A DNA stretch of 64,000 nucleotides from Molossus alvarezi (taxonomy: Eukaryota; Chordata; Mammalia; Chiroptera; Molossidae): positions 159,764,290 to 159,828,289 of the forward strand of contig CM073885.1 of the NCBI GenBank assembly GCA_037176705.1, written 5' to 3'. The notes beneath the pieces are model-generated. The model was not told where the DNA came from and did no database searches. It was given only the letters and a program-made list of their open reading frames with translations. This document shows positions 1 to 9,375 of the stretch, in pieces (within the stretch, counting starts at the first letter, position 1; each line of letters opens with the position of its first letter). A program made the position numbers and the translations under genes.

Positions 1-1925
1 ATTTTTCCTGCCCCACCCCCACCCCCAAACTCTTCAAGTTTTCTCTGAAAATAAGCCCACTCTCTATTTTCTGCCTTGCTGGACTGATGTTCCCTTTGAA
101 GTCTCTGAAGGCAGATGCAACAGTCACAGACTTTGCTTCCTGTTAGAAGATGGGAGCCCACTTTCCCACTCTCCTTGAGCTTCCCTTATCTACATGACAG
201 TCATTCAGTAGCAAAGGTTTGTGCTAGAAACTTCCCCTAGTTCTAATGCAACAGGCCTAAAATACATCTCTGAGCAACCAGATTCTTGGCCATTAGTCTC
301 TAAATATTCTTTCCAACAGCAGGACCTAGGGATATGTCCCAGACTCCTGTAGCCACTGTGGGGCATGCAAAGGAGCACAACCACACAGGGGATCTGAAAT
401 TACACCGCCAGAGAGTCACTCTGTGGCTAATGTACACTTGCCATGTCCCACATGAAGCTGACATCAGACATTCATTCATTGAATTATCTCAATAAGATGC
501 TGCTCCTGGCTGAGAACCTGAATGAGAGAAAGGAGGCTGTAGAAAAGAAGAAGGAGGATGTCTTCGGAAGAAAGACCTTGTTGGAAAGTCACAAAGATTG
601 ACCTATAGGTGCTGGGCCACAAGTAGAGGAGAAAGTGCTGGAATGTCAGGGTTAAAAGAAACACAGCAATTCCTTTTGAATACTTTCTTCACCTTTTTCT
701 TTGTTTTAAATAGATGGCAAACAGGTTGTGGGAAAAAAAATACTGAACCCTTATAATTACTATCTATGGCTACGTTTTGTCTGACTTGAATAAAAGCAGC
801 AGCAAACAGAAGTGGGAATGTTGGTGACACGCTTCCTGATCTGCACAAACCTCATAAAAAGTTTGTTGTTCACAGGCAGCTTTTCACTCAGGGCGGATGG
901 TGGGTGAGGGACAGGGGGACGGGGACAGGGGGAGAAAGGGGAGAAGGAAGGAAAATGTCTCTTGAAGTAAATTCAGACAATTAAAATTCCACCACATGGG
1001 CACCGACCTCAGGAAAGAGTTCAACAGAATAAATAATCTTGGGCTCAGAAACCTGGATGCAGAGCCTGTGAAATCCAGGGCTCTGGAAAAAGCAGACAGG
1101 AAAAGTTCTGTATAAGGCATCACTGCTTTTGGCAGGGAACTTGCAAATTAAAATCAAATGCTGCACAGTCAGGCAACTTCTAAGCAATTTCAAATAAGTA
1201 CAGTCATAATTCATCTCTAGTCAAACAATGTGAGATTTTTGTATGAGTAACAGGAAAAGTTCTAGAAGGAAGGAACACTTCTAATGTCCATTGTTCTGCA
1301 GATGCTCCCACTCAGGCAGTGATTTTCCCCCCATAGTTACTAAGTGGGAGTCAGCTTATTGGAGGAAAGGTAAGGCATGTTCTTTTATTTCAGTAAAGGA
1401 GGAGTGTGATTATCTAATCCTTACATAACTCTGAACAGATGATATGCAAGTGCACTTGTTTGTGTGACTTGACAGAATGTATGTTTTCTTGGCTTCCCAC
1501 CCAAGTAACTGGAAAACATCCACCTGATGAGAGAGTGCACATGGGGTGGGGGGGGGGCAGCTCTTTTTGCATGGAGACTGGCTTGCAGGTTGAGGGTGCA
1601 CCCTGCAAAGTATTCAATTTGTTTCTTTTCTAAATAGGCATCTGCAAAATGGGGAGGAGAGGTTCTGAAACTATATATAGAAGCTCCAATGTTGCCATAA
1701 AGGCACATATACTTCCCCTAAAGTGTTGTTATCTACACACACAATAATAGCAACCATTATACTTGAGTGTCTATAGTCATGATAGTGACCCAAACTTGAT
1801 CAGACTAATCATTTAATGTTTACTAAGACTTCTCCCACTCTTAAAAGTTCTAGCATTCTATTTTAGGATCACAAACACCAGGATTTTGAGTGAATAGGAA
1901 AGCTTATAAAAAGTAGTGTAGAACA
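1..1925. other. Upstream flank, no gene seen
   Basis: This is AT-balanced intergenic-looking DNA. The open frames here are short, start and stop arbitrarily and show no recognisable domain. I see no SINE head or tail, no LTR and no long microsatellite apart from a run of G at about 1545-1557. Confidence 0.5.
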
Positions 1926-1929
1926 GGGT

Positions 1930-2115
1930 TTTCTGATTTTTTTTACTTTTTATTTTGAAATAATTATTGACTCATGAGAAGTTACAAAAAATAGTACAGA
2001 GAGATCCCTTACACCCCACACCCCAACTGTAACATACATAATCAAAGCCAGGAAACTGACATAGGCACAATACCATTCACTAGATACTATTCACTAGATT
2101 CTGACCTTACAGGAA
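1930..2115 (-). mobile_element. Old L1 3'-end fragment, antisense
   Basis: The stretch reads like the antisense of an old mammalian L1M 3' end (a T-rich start, then the 'aaataatt...gaagtta' and 'agtacagagagatccc' type motifs). It is short and diverged. The subfamily cannot be assigned by eye. Confidence 0.45.
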
Positions 2116-2135
2116 TTAGAACAGTTTTGTTGTGT

Positions 2136-2300
2136 GTTTTTAATCCTCACCCGGTGATGTGTTCATTGACTTTGGCGGGGATGACAGAGAGAGAAATGTT
2201 GACTGGCCACCTCCCGTACACACCCATAACAGCAATCGAACTCACAACCCTTTTGGTGTACAAGACGATGCTACAACCAACTGAGTCACCCAGCCAGGGC
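2136..2300 (-). mobile_element. Bat tRNA-derived SINE
   Basis: It is read on the minus strand. The tRNA-like head (gccctggctgg, ending at 2300) leads to the 3' motif 'gtgaggattaaaaa' at the low-coordinate end. The flanks share 'agaacag' (2118-2124 and 2301-2307), a likely target duplication. The body is shorter than most copies in the window. Confidence 0.8.
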
Positions 2301-2330
2301 AGAACAGGTTTTTAAAACAATTTGGACACA

Positions 2331-3371
2331 TCACGGACAATGCTGGAGGTCATGCGCAAGACGTTTTCTACGATGGTGTACAAATCAGGTTCCTTCCTCC
2401 CAACACCACTTTGCTGATCCAGCCCATGGATCAAGGCATTATTCGTATGTTCAAGGCCCTCTACATACGAAACACCCTGCAGCACCTCATCCAAGGCATG
2501 GACCTTGAGAACTTCTTGCTGAAGGAGTACCGGCGTCTGTATACCATTGTGACCTGTCTGAAGACCACCCAGGCTGCATTGAAGGACATAAAGACGGAGA
2601 CTGTGAAGGCCAGCTGGAAGATGTTGTGGCCTGAAATTGTCCACGACTACAGAGGATTCACCCCAGCGGATATAAGCAACTCGGCAGTGGATAAGGCAGT
2701 CAAGCTGGCCTGGATGCTGGGAGGAGAAGATTTCACAGATATGACTCATGATGACGTGGATGAGCTGCTGGAGACACATTCGGATCCCTTGATTGACAAG
2801 GATCTGGTGGAGATGACTAAGTCTGCGAATGAGGAGGAGGAAGAGCAGCCAGAGGTTCCAGGGGGTCAGGAGGAGGAAGTTGGCCTTACACTTGAGTGTC
2901 TCTCGCAAGTCGTGAGAACTATTAAGGTAGCACAAGACATGATTGATGAATGGGACCCACAAATGATGTGTGCATTGCAGTTCCGGAATGCATGTGAAGG
3001 AGCGATAAAACCCTACAAAAGCCTCCTCACACATATGAAAAGACAGCGCCAGCAACTGCCTATCGTGATGTTCTTCAGCCGCTCACCCAGACACCCACTG
3101 CCTACCCCTAGTGCTCCTTCAGCGGAAGATGACGATGCACCTGCTGAAGATACTGCACCACCTGAAGACTCTCCTACTGAGGTCGTGCCTTCAGAGGAGC
3201 AGTAACCTTGCTCTTCTTTGCTGTGCAGTACATCTCTTCATCTTCATCGCTTCATCATCAAACAAGTTGCACTATTTTCATAGGTTAGTGGTTGTGTGTA
3301 AGAACTGTGTGTGTAATTAAATGTACAATAATAATAATACGATATTTGTAATGTCAAAAAAAGATAAATAG
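2331..3371 (+). pseudogene. 5'-truncated Tigger/pogo transposase retrocopy
   Basis: From 2336 to the TAA at 3203-3205 a single frame stays open for 289 codons. It begins inside the catalytic domain of a Tigger-type (pogo superfamily) transposase: DNAGGH, then 30 residues, then the D of QPMDQG, which is the DD30D spacing of pogo enzymes. The N-terminal DNA-binding region and first catalytic Asp are absent. The C-terminal tail is acidic and proline rich. After the stop comes a leader-like 3' region of about 165 bp ending in A-rich sequence. The whole unit is bracketed by a near-identical 15-bp repeat (AACAATTTGGACACA at 2316-2330, AACAATCTGGACACA at 3372-3386), and the left copy follows TTTTT/AAAA, the preferred LINE endonuclease site. 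I infer a LINE-mediated retrocopy of a Tigger-type mRNA, either transposon or domesticated TIGD-like gene. Expression cannot be judged. Confidence 0.7.
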
Positions 3372-3429
3372 AACAATCTGGACACAGCTGGACGTTATTT
3401 AAATCCTTTGCATGAAATTTGTCCTTGGG

Positions 3430-3580
3430 GCAACAAGATAGAGATCATTGAGTTCATTGTCATCAGACCTAGTTATTTGGGCAAATTATTTTTCACTATG
3501 CCTCGGTTTGTTTATATGTAGGATGGGAATAATACTACCCAAGTAAGTTGGCATGAGGAAACATCTCAAGTGCAGTGAGA
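3430..3580 (-). repeat. Probable MIR SINE fragment
   Basis: The segment 'cctcggtttgtttatatgtaggatgggaataatact' resembles the conserved antisense core of the ancient mammalian MIR SINE. It is heavily diverged. Confidence 0.45.
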
Positions 3581-4185
3581 GTGGCATATTTTAGAAACCC
3601 CAACTATACTAGTGTCCTTCGTTCCTGCAGTTATCAGAATTTTGTAGGAGTCCCAGGTGATCTCAAAATCAACCTGGTTCTTGATTCCTCTCCCCTCCCC
3701 CACCCACTAGGCTGCTCTGTCTTTCAACAAAGGCACATCCTCAAAATATTTAAAGTAAGAAGTTTCAGCTCTGGGATGGACTTAATGCTACTTCTCTTAG
3801 AAACAGCTCCCTGTTCCAGGAAAGTGACTTGAAAACTTTGGGACTGCCCTGCTGCATGAAGCCATCCTCCACCCAGCCATCTAGCTGGCCTGGACTCCTC
3901 CTGTGGGCTGGCACCCAAGCTGGAGGTGAGGGCTGAACCAGACTGTCCTCCCATTCGCTTTCATCCCCTGGCTCTGAGGTGGACCCTGAGGCCCTGACAG
4001 TGGTAGTTAGAAGGAGGAGGGATCAGGCAGTCTCTAATTGTGGGTTTTCTTTCAGCCTTCCTGACTACCTGCCACCATGTGCAGGTGTGCAATTTGCACT
4101 AATTGTAGCATTGGTTCTGAGGGTGACGATAAAACCCACATGGGCTTCTCCATCTCCTGTCTTTTGTCTCACAATAATTTGTCTA
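3581..4185. other. Intergenic stretch, nothing recognised
   Basis: No repeat or gene was recognised. Frames at 3575-3832 and 3979-4227 are short and featureless. Confidence 0.4.
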
Positions 4186-4191
4186 TTAGAA

Positions 4192-4558
4192 TGTGGGAGA
4201 CTGTTTGCATGGCATCCATTTTGTTAAAATCTGCTCTGCCATCTCCTGCCCCAAGGCAGGATACCTCTGTATACAATGTTTCTGCATTCCTTTAAGTAAC
4301 CATTTACTCAGCCAGTTATGCTCTGTTTGTCTTTTGTTCCACCCGGAATATTTACTTGAAATTGCTTCAGGGTGGTTACCATCTTGGCAACAAATGTTCT
4401 TGTTTTTCTGCTTCTTGCCCTATATATTGTGTGGATCTCCCCAGAATAAACAAGACTTGATCAGAACCATGTCTTGTCTCCGTTTCTCCTATCTCTTGTC
4501 CCTCCTCACCCTCACTCCCCCTCTAGAGTCCTCCTTGCTCGATCTGTGGGACGGGTCA
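4192..4558 (+). mobile_element. Solo LTR of an endogenous retrovirus
   Basis: The 367-bp unit starts TGTGGGAGAC and ends GGGTCA, the TG...CA ends of retroviral LTRs. It is flanked by an exact 6-bp duplication, TTAGAA, at 4186-4191 and 4559-4564. A TATA-like TATATA lies at 4421 and a poly(A) signal AATAAA at 4445-4450, followed by a pyrimidine-rich U5-like part, so it points in the + direction. No internal viral genes or second LTR follow, so it is a solo LTR left by recombination. A 6-bp duplication is usual for class II (ERVK-like) elements. The family is not identified by eye. Confidence 0.75.
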
Positions 4559-4564
4559 TTAGAA

Positions 4565-5275
4565 GCCAACTGGGCAAGTGCCACCTTTCGTTCTCTTTTT
4601 GGTACAGTGCCTGCCATGCCTTAATGCTCAGTTAACACAATTACAGTACTAACTCTCCTCTGGCCTGGTGTTCTAGAGGCAGCACTGGGCAGAGAGTGAA
4701 TCTGATGTGGATTTCCTTAGAGGCTTGGTCCCTTGCACAGGTTGCAGTGCTGGTTAGAGATGGGGTAGAGAGAGTGAAGGGCATCATGAGGGTTGTGTAG
4801 AGGAATGCACACAGACAGGAGCAAGTTAAGGGAAACCTGAAGTTTTTGTGAAGATCTTCATTCTTGGGACCAGCCTGTGTGTTGACAAATTCCTTACCTC
4901 CTCTTAGACTCTATTTTATCATCTGTAAGTGGGGATAACAATATCCACCTCTTAGTGCGTATTATAGTGAAGACAAAACAAAAGTGAAGAAAAAGTGTCT
5001 AGGGCCTCAATCACGGTAAATTTCCTACCCACTCAAACCTTCCAGGAATAGCCAAGTGCAAGTCAACCTGGAGATGTCCATCTGTCAACACTCAGGCCCT
5101 GAGGGTCTATGACAGTTTACACAGGCTTAGGAGTCCCTTTCCACTGACCTTTAGGTTGGGTGTCAAATCTACCCCGGGAGCTAGAACTGGGACAAGAATA
5201 GCTGCAGGGTGGCATTACACTGCGGAAACCGAGTCAGTCAGTAAACCAGGTGTGAAGGCCTCAGACCTGAAAAGC
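4565..5275. other. Upstream flank of FAM171A1
   Basis: A weak MIR-like antisense core is visible at about 4890-4990 ('atctgtaagtggggataacaat'). Otherwise nothing is recognised. CpG content rises sharply after about 5280. Confidence 0.4.
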
Positions 5276-5682
5276 AGGTGTGTGTGTGCGCGCGTGTTTT
5301 CAGAGGCAGCGGGGAATACGGCGATGCAGGCTGTATCCGTGCCAAAGGTCGCTCCTTTACTCTAGCAGCGACCACGGGGCGCACGGAGGTGCGGGGAGCG
5401 AGGTCCATGTGGAGCGGCAGGAGCCAGGCTCCGGGGCGCACAGTCCTCCCCCGCGGCGCGGCGGCCGCCAGGTGGCATCAGGACCCGGGAAGCGGGCGCC
5501 GCCCGCGGGCAGGGCAGGGCGCGAAGGGGTTAACGGGTGGGCGGAGCCGCGGCGCCGGCGCTTCGGGGAACCCACCCGGGTGCGAGGAGGAGGGAGAGGC
5601 CGGGGCTGCGGAGCCCGGCGCCGCGCCGGGCTGGGGCGCGGCCAATTGGACGGCGGGCCCGGCGCGCGCAGCGACTGGCGAC

Positions 5683-5715
5683 ATGGAGGCAGGCGCGGCA
5701 GCCGGCGGCCCCTGA
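5683..5715 (+). promoter_or_regulatory. Possible upstream ORF in the 5' leader
   Basis: A 10-codon frame, MEAGAAAGGP, then TGA, lies 60 bp before the FAM171A1 start codon. Its ATG has G at -3 and G at +4, a good initiation context. If transcription starts upstream of 5683 it could reduce translation of the main frame, with reinitiation possible because it is short and ends before 5776. Confidence 0.4.
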
Positions 5716-5775
5716 CGCGCCGCTCCGTCCCGGTGGTCGGCGAGGCCGAGCCTGCCGGGGCCCTGCAGCGCGGAG

Positions 5776-5872
5776 ATGAGCAGGTCGGCGGCGCTCCTGC
5801 TCTGCCTGCTGGGCTGCCACGTCTGGAAGGCGGTGACCAAGACGCTGCGGGATCCGGGAGCCGGAGCCCAAG
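5776..5872 (+). CDS. FAM171A1: FAM171A1 first coding exon (partial gene)
   Basis: The exon encodes 32 residues beginning MSRSAALLLCLLGCHVWKAV and ending AGAQ, plus the first base of the next codon. This matches my recollection of the N-terminus of FAM171A1 (astroprincin), a single-pass type I membrane protein with a cleaved signal peptide, a conserved extracellular domain and a long cytoplasmic tail, linked in the literature to cell shape and actin organisation. A hydrophobic LLLCLLG core at residues 7-13 fits the signal peptide. The exon ends CAA-G followed by the donor GTGGGT at 5873, giving phase 1, which fits the Glu that follows in the family. The ATG is chosen for the signal peptide and purine at -3. 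Reading past the donor continues open by chance because the island is GC rich. Later exons are not in the window. Confidence 0.88.
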
Positions 5873-6420
5873 GTGGGTGCGCGAAGGGGCCGGGAGTCGA
5901 GGCCGGGCGGCGGGCTTTTGTGTGGGCCCCGGGCCTGCCGCAGAGGCGGCGGGGAGGCTGTCGCTCTGCATTGTGTCGCGGTCGCCGGAGTCGGGCCTGC
6001 AACCCCCGCGCTGCGCTCCAGAGGGGGGCGGCGCCGCCCAGGGACGCCGAGCGGCCTGGAGCAGATGCTCCTGAGAGGCCGGGGACCGGTGGGGGTGTGG
6101 GTGGCACAAGCTTTGCTGCTTTGGGTGGTGCGTTCGGATACATCCGAAGGTCCGTTTCTTTATGCCTTGACCCGGACACGCGGCTGCATCTCCTCCTTCG
6201 CCCAGGTCGCCGCCGCCTGCTCTCCCCTCCGGCTCGGGTCCTAGAAGCCCGAGCGCGGAGGCTGCGCTCGACCCTTTTGTTGTGGCGGCGAGGAGGTGGC
6301 CCCTGCCCCTGGGGTGGCCCTTGCACCCCGGGACCCCGAGGTCCGCGGTTGCTGCCAGTCACGGGCTTGCCGCAGTTCTGGAAAGTTTTGGGGGTCTCCT
6401 CCTCCTCCTCCCTATCCACG

Positions 6421-7815
6421 TCTTCTCTAGGCTGTGAGGGATTTTTCCATAGGCCCAGGAATCACCCCTTGAACGGGAGAAAGAATTGGAACTGGGAGGC
6501 CCTAATCACTTTAAAACAACAATCATTTCCAGGTCTGTATGTCGCCAGCTCCTGCCTTTTGTCTAATCTTTGGCCTCTGCAAATTTGCTTTCCAGCTCTG
6601 GAAGTAATGTGGTCATCTCTGAGAAAGACCATGAGCCTGTCTTTTGTCTTTAAAATACGAATTTGTTTTTAGGGGGGGACCCCAAAGCTTCCTCTGCAGG
6701 CGCTTGTGAGCATTATATCCAGTGCTTCTCTGTTGCCGGCCTTTTCAAAAGGGTGAGTGAGGCCGAAGCAGAGGAGCATCTGCATCCGCGTAAGACACCA
6801 CTGCCTGCCTACCTCCCTGGGCCTCTCAGGGTCCCCCTGCAGCCCTGGAGACCCCCCCACCCCTGCCCGCCTCCTTGCCCTCGTCCTTTCCTTGCAGAAA
6901 GGTGTGTGTCCTTGTGAAGTCAGCCCTGCAGCCTCCATCCAGTGTCCTCTTGTTCAAACCTGCCTTACCTCCATTCTCATACTAACTCCCTTCCCTTATA
7001 CCAAATACTAGAGCAGAGAACCTGGATGGCCTTCTACCCCTGATGTTGTGACAGGGAGGAAGGTTCTACCCACAGTCTGCTGGGTTTAGTTTGTTTACCT
7101 AAATGTTGAATTAAAAGTTTTCACATCCATCCTTTGCTGTACCATTTGCCGGCATGTCTTTTATGCATTGTTTTTGCTGTAGCTACAGTATAATATGACC
7201 ATTATGAATTGTGTATAATTGTATGTTATGGAAAGGGGACATTGACAAGTACAAAAAAAAACCAAAAAACCCATATCTCTCTTCATATAGGAAATGAATG
7301 TTTAGGACATTAGATCATTGGTGTTGAATTGTAGCCTCTTTCATTAATGTCCTACTGCTCTTTGAATCAGCTATTAATGAATGATATTTGTGTTTCAGGA
7401 AGCTATTAATTCCCAAGAAGGGGTTGAATTTTTTGTTTTGCACTTGAAATGCAATATATAGAACCAATGACTTTGTGTACTTGTAAAATAGGAGAAGGCT
7501 TGGTTGGCCTCAACTGGAAAAATAAAAGAGTAATGAAAAAATCTACTAGGCTTAGATTAGAGACCACATTTCACAGCGATCTTGCAGCTAAAAATCAGAT
7601 CAGGTAATGCAACTCTCAGAAATGGTATGTTCTGTCAAGTGAAAGAGAAATGATCAACCTGTGAGGATATTTATGGCTAAGAGAATCTTAGTGGATGGGA
7701 TGGTTGAGTGGGATATTTTTCCACCTTGATTATTTCCTTGATTGAATAAGGATGACGTTTTAAAAAGTTGAGCCCAGGAGCCCTAACCGAAGTCAGGATC
7801 TCACTTCCTGCCATC
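6421..7815. other. Proximal intron 1, mostly unique
   Basis: No SINE, LTR or LINE was recognised here. A short A-run (7252-7266) is the only simple sequence. Being next to the CpG island and unusually free of repeats, it is a reasonable place for intronic regulatory DNA, but no specific site is asserted. Confidence 0.4.
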
Positions 7816-7819
7816 TAGA

Positions 7820-8078
7820 TTTTTTTTTTTTTATCCTCACTCAAGGACATTTTTGCATTCATCCTCAGAGTGAGAAGAAGAGAGAGGGGAGGAGAGAGAG
7901 AGAGAGAGAGGGAAACATCAACGTGAGAGAGACACACCAAGTGGCTGCCACCCACACAACTCCAACCAGGGCTGGGGACAAACTGCAACTGTGATATGTG
8001 TGCCCTTAGCGGGAACCGAACCTAGGACTCTCTGGTTCCCTGGCTGACGCTCTAACTGCTGAGCCAAACTGGCCAGGA
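7820..8078 (-). mobile_element. Ves SINE
   Basis: A full-length copy on the minus strand, with tRNA-like head at about 8077 and 'gtgaggataaaa' tail at 7820-7835. It contains a GA-rich low-complexity middle. Flanking duplication CTGCCATCTAGA occurs at 7808-7819 and 8079-8090. Confidence 0.9.
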
Positions 8079-8515
8079 CTGCCATCTAGATTTTGAGCTA
8101 GTATCATTTTTATGGGAATGGACAGTATCTCCTTTGACATTCTACAGTCTCTTTCACTCCACTGAGTTCTTCAGACCATCTTGACACTTACCTTGTAACA
8201 GTTTTTAGATTCATGTTTTCTCTACTCTCCTGGGTCACATATACATGAAGACAAATGCCGCATCTGATTTCACTTTGCATTTTCTACAGCAGTTTGTAGA
8301 TTGTTTTGCACATGGTCAGTGCTACAGTGGTGAAGGGTTGAAGACAGCTAGTACATATACTGTAGTGCAGCTGTTTTCACGGCACACACAAACTACTTAC
8401 TAAAATTCTGTGGCACACCAGAAAAATACAGTTTTGCTGATCTGACATAAAAAAGGTATAATTTTGATTCATTCACACCAGATGGCGATTGTGGTGTTGG
8501 GTGTTGCCATGTTTT

Positions 8516-8780
8516 GTTTTGTTTTTGTTTTGTTTTATTAAATCCTCACCTGAGGGTATTTTTCGATTTATCTTCAGATAGAGTGGGAAGGAGGGAGGGA
8601 AACATAGAGAGAGGGAGAGAGAGAAACTTCGATATGAGAGACACATTGACTGGTTGCCTCCTGCCAGGACCTGTCAGGAACCGAACTGCAACCGAGGTAC
8701 GGGCCCTTGACCGGAATTGAACCCGCGCCTCTTTGGTCCACAGCTGACACTCCAACCGTTGAGCCAAACTGGCCAGGGCT
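8516..8780 (-). mobile_element. Ves SINE nested in hAT-like MITE
   Basis: Head at about 8779, tail 'gtgaggatt' near 8543. Duplication GTTGCCATGTTTT (8503-8515) against GTTGTCATGTTTT (8781-8793), one mismatch. Confidence 0.9.
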
Positions 8781-8810
8781 GTTGTCATGTTTTTATTTGA
8801 CAATCTAAGG

Positions 8811-8909
8811 CAGTGTTTCTCAACCTGTGGGTCGTTTGACCCCCCAAAGGGGGGTCACCACAACATGAGGAACTGTATTAGAGGGTTGCGGCATTAGGAA
8901 GGTTGAGAA
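8811..8909. mobile_element. Short SPIN-type MITE
   Basis: The left end CAGTGTTTCTCAACCTGTGG and the right end ...CCTAATGCCGCAACCC when reversed match the two ends of the large SPIN element at 26452-29290. The interior is deleted, so the ends are nearly joined. The outermost right bases are lost (ggttgaga then unrelated aaagg). A 9-bp-arm hairpin TGACCCCCC-AAA-GGGGGGTCA lies at 8837-8857. Confidence 0.75.
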
Positions 8910-9164
8910 AAGGGGAAAAGAGGTTAGCGCCCAAGACTAAATAGCCAGGCATAGGGCATGTTTTAGTTCTTGTGGCACAGTGGTTGAAAATCTCTGCTGT
9001 AGTGCAATATGCAGTCATCATCTTAGCACGCATTTTAAGGAGAAAACTGCAATGTTTACCTTCTTTGAAACCTAATTTTTAGGAATTTTACTTTTATTGT
9101 TGAAACTTACTTGAATCATACTTTAACATGAGTTGTACACACACAGACATTGTATACCAACAGG

Positions 9165-9375
9165 ACCGGCCTGTGTGGCTCACTGGTTGAGCATTGACCC
9201 ATGCACCAGGAGGTCGCTGGTTCGATTCCTGGTCAGGGCACATACCCAGGTTGTGGGCCCAATCCTCAGTGGGGGGCATGCAGTAGGTGGCTGGTTGATG
9301 TTCTCTCTCATCATTGTTTCTGTCTCTCTCTCCCTCTCCCTTCCTCTCTCTCTAAAATCAATAAAGAAAAATATA
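9165..9375 (+). mobile_element. Ves SINE, 'ccggcc' subtype
   Basis: Begins ccggcctgtgtggctcactg with a tRNA B-box-like ggttcgattcc. Ends with 'aaaatcaataaagaaaaat' and an AT-rich tail. This subtype lacks the 'gtgaggata' 3' end of the other Ves copies. Confidence 0.88.

Larger units (their letters stand above)
5280..6420. promoter_or_regulatory. CpG island promoter of FAM171A1
   Basis: This region is strikingly rich in CpG compared with the rest of the window. It holds GC-box-like GGGCGG (5539-5544), a palindromic CCAAT element CCAATTGG (5642-5649) and a perfect 10-bp-arm GC palindrome (5612-5632). No TATA box is evident near the expected start, in keeping with a dispersed CpG-island promoter. 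It covers the first exon and the start of intron 1. The exact transcription start cannot be read from sequence. Confidence 0.8.
8370..8996. mobile_element. hAT-like nonautonomous element, interrupted
   Basis: The ends read gctgttttcacggcacac and (reverse complement of the right end) agcagagattttcaacca, related imperfect inverted ends. A perfect 10-bp repeat CTGTAGTGCA lies on each side (8360-8369 and 8997-9006), of which 8 bp would be the hAT duplication. No transposase frame is present. A SINE (8516-8780) and a short SPIN-like element (8811-8909) were inserted into it later. Confidence 0.65.

Noticed and set aside
2312..3055. 247-codon minus-strand frame
   Set aside because: Shadow of the Tigger transposase frame on the opposite strand.
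4193..4624. 143-codon frame
   Set aside because: Lies within the solo LTR and has no viral or host domain.
5478..6419. Long antisense open frame (313 codons) across the CpG island, with others at 5357-6109 and 5280-6074
   Set aside because: GC-rich DNA has few stop codons. The products are low-complexity Ala/Arg/Pro/Gly sequences, and the frames overlap on both strands.
5776..6672. 298-codon frame starting at the FAM171A1 ATG
   Set aside because: Only the first 32 codons match the family; the rest reads through a clear splice donor at 5873.
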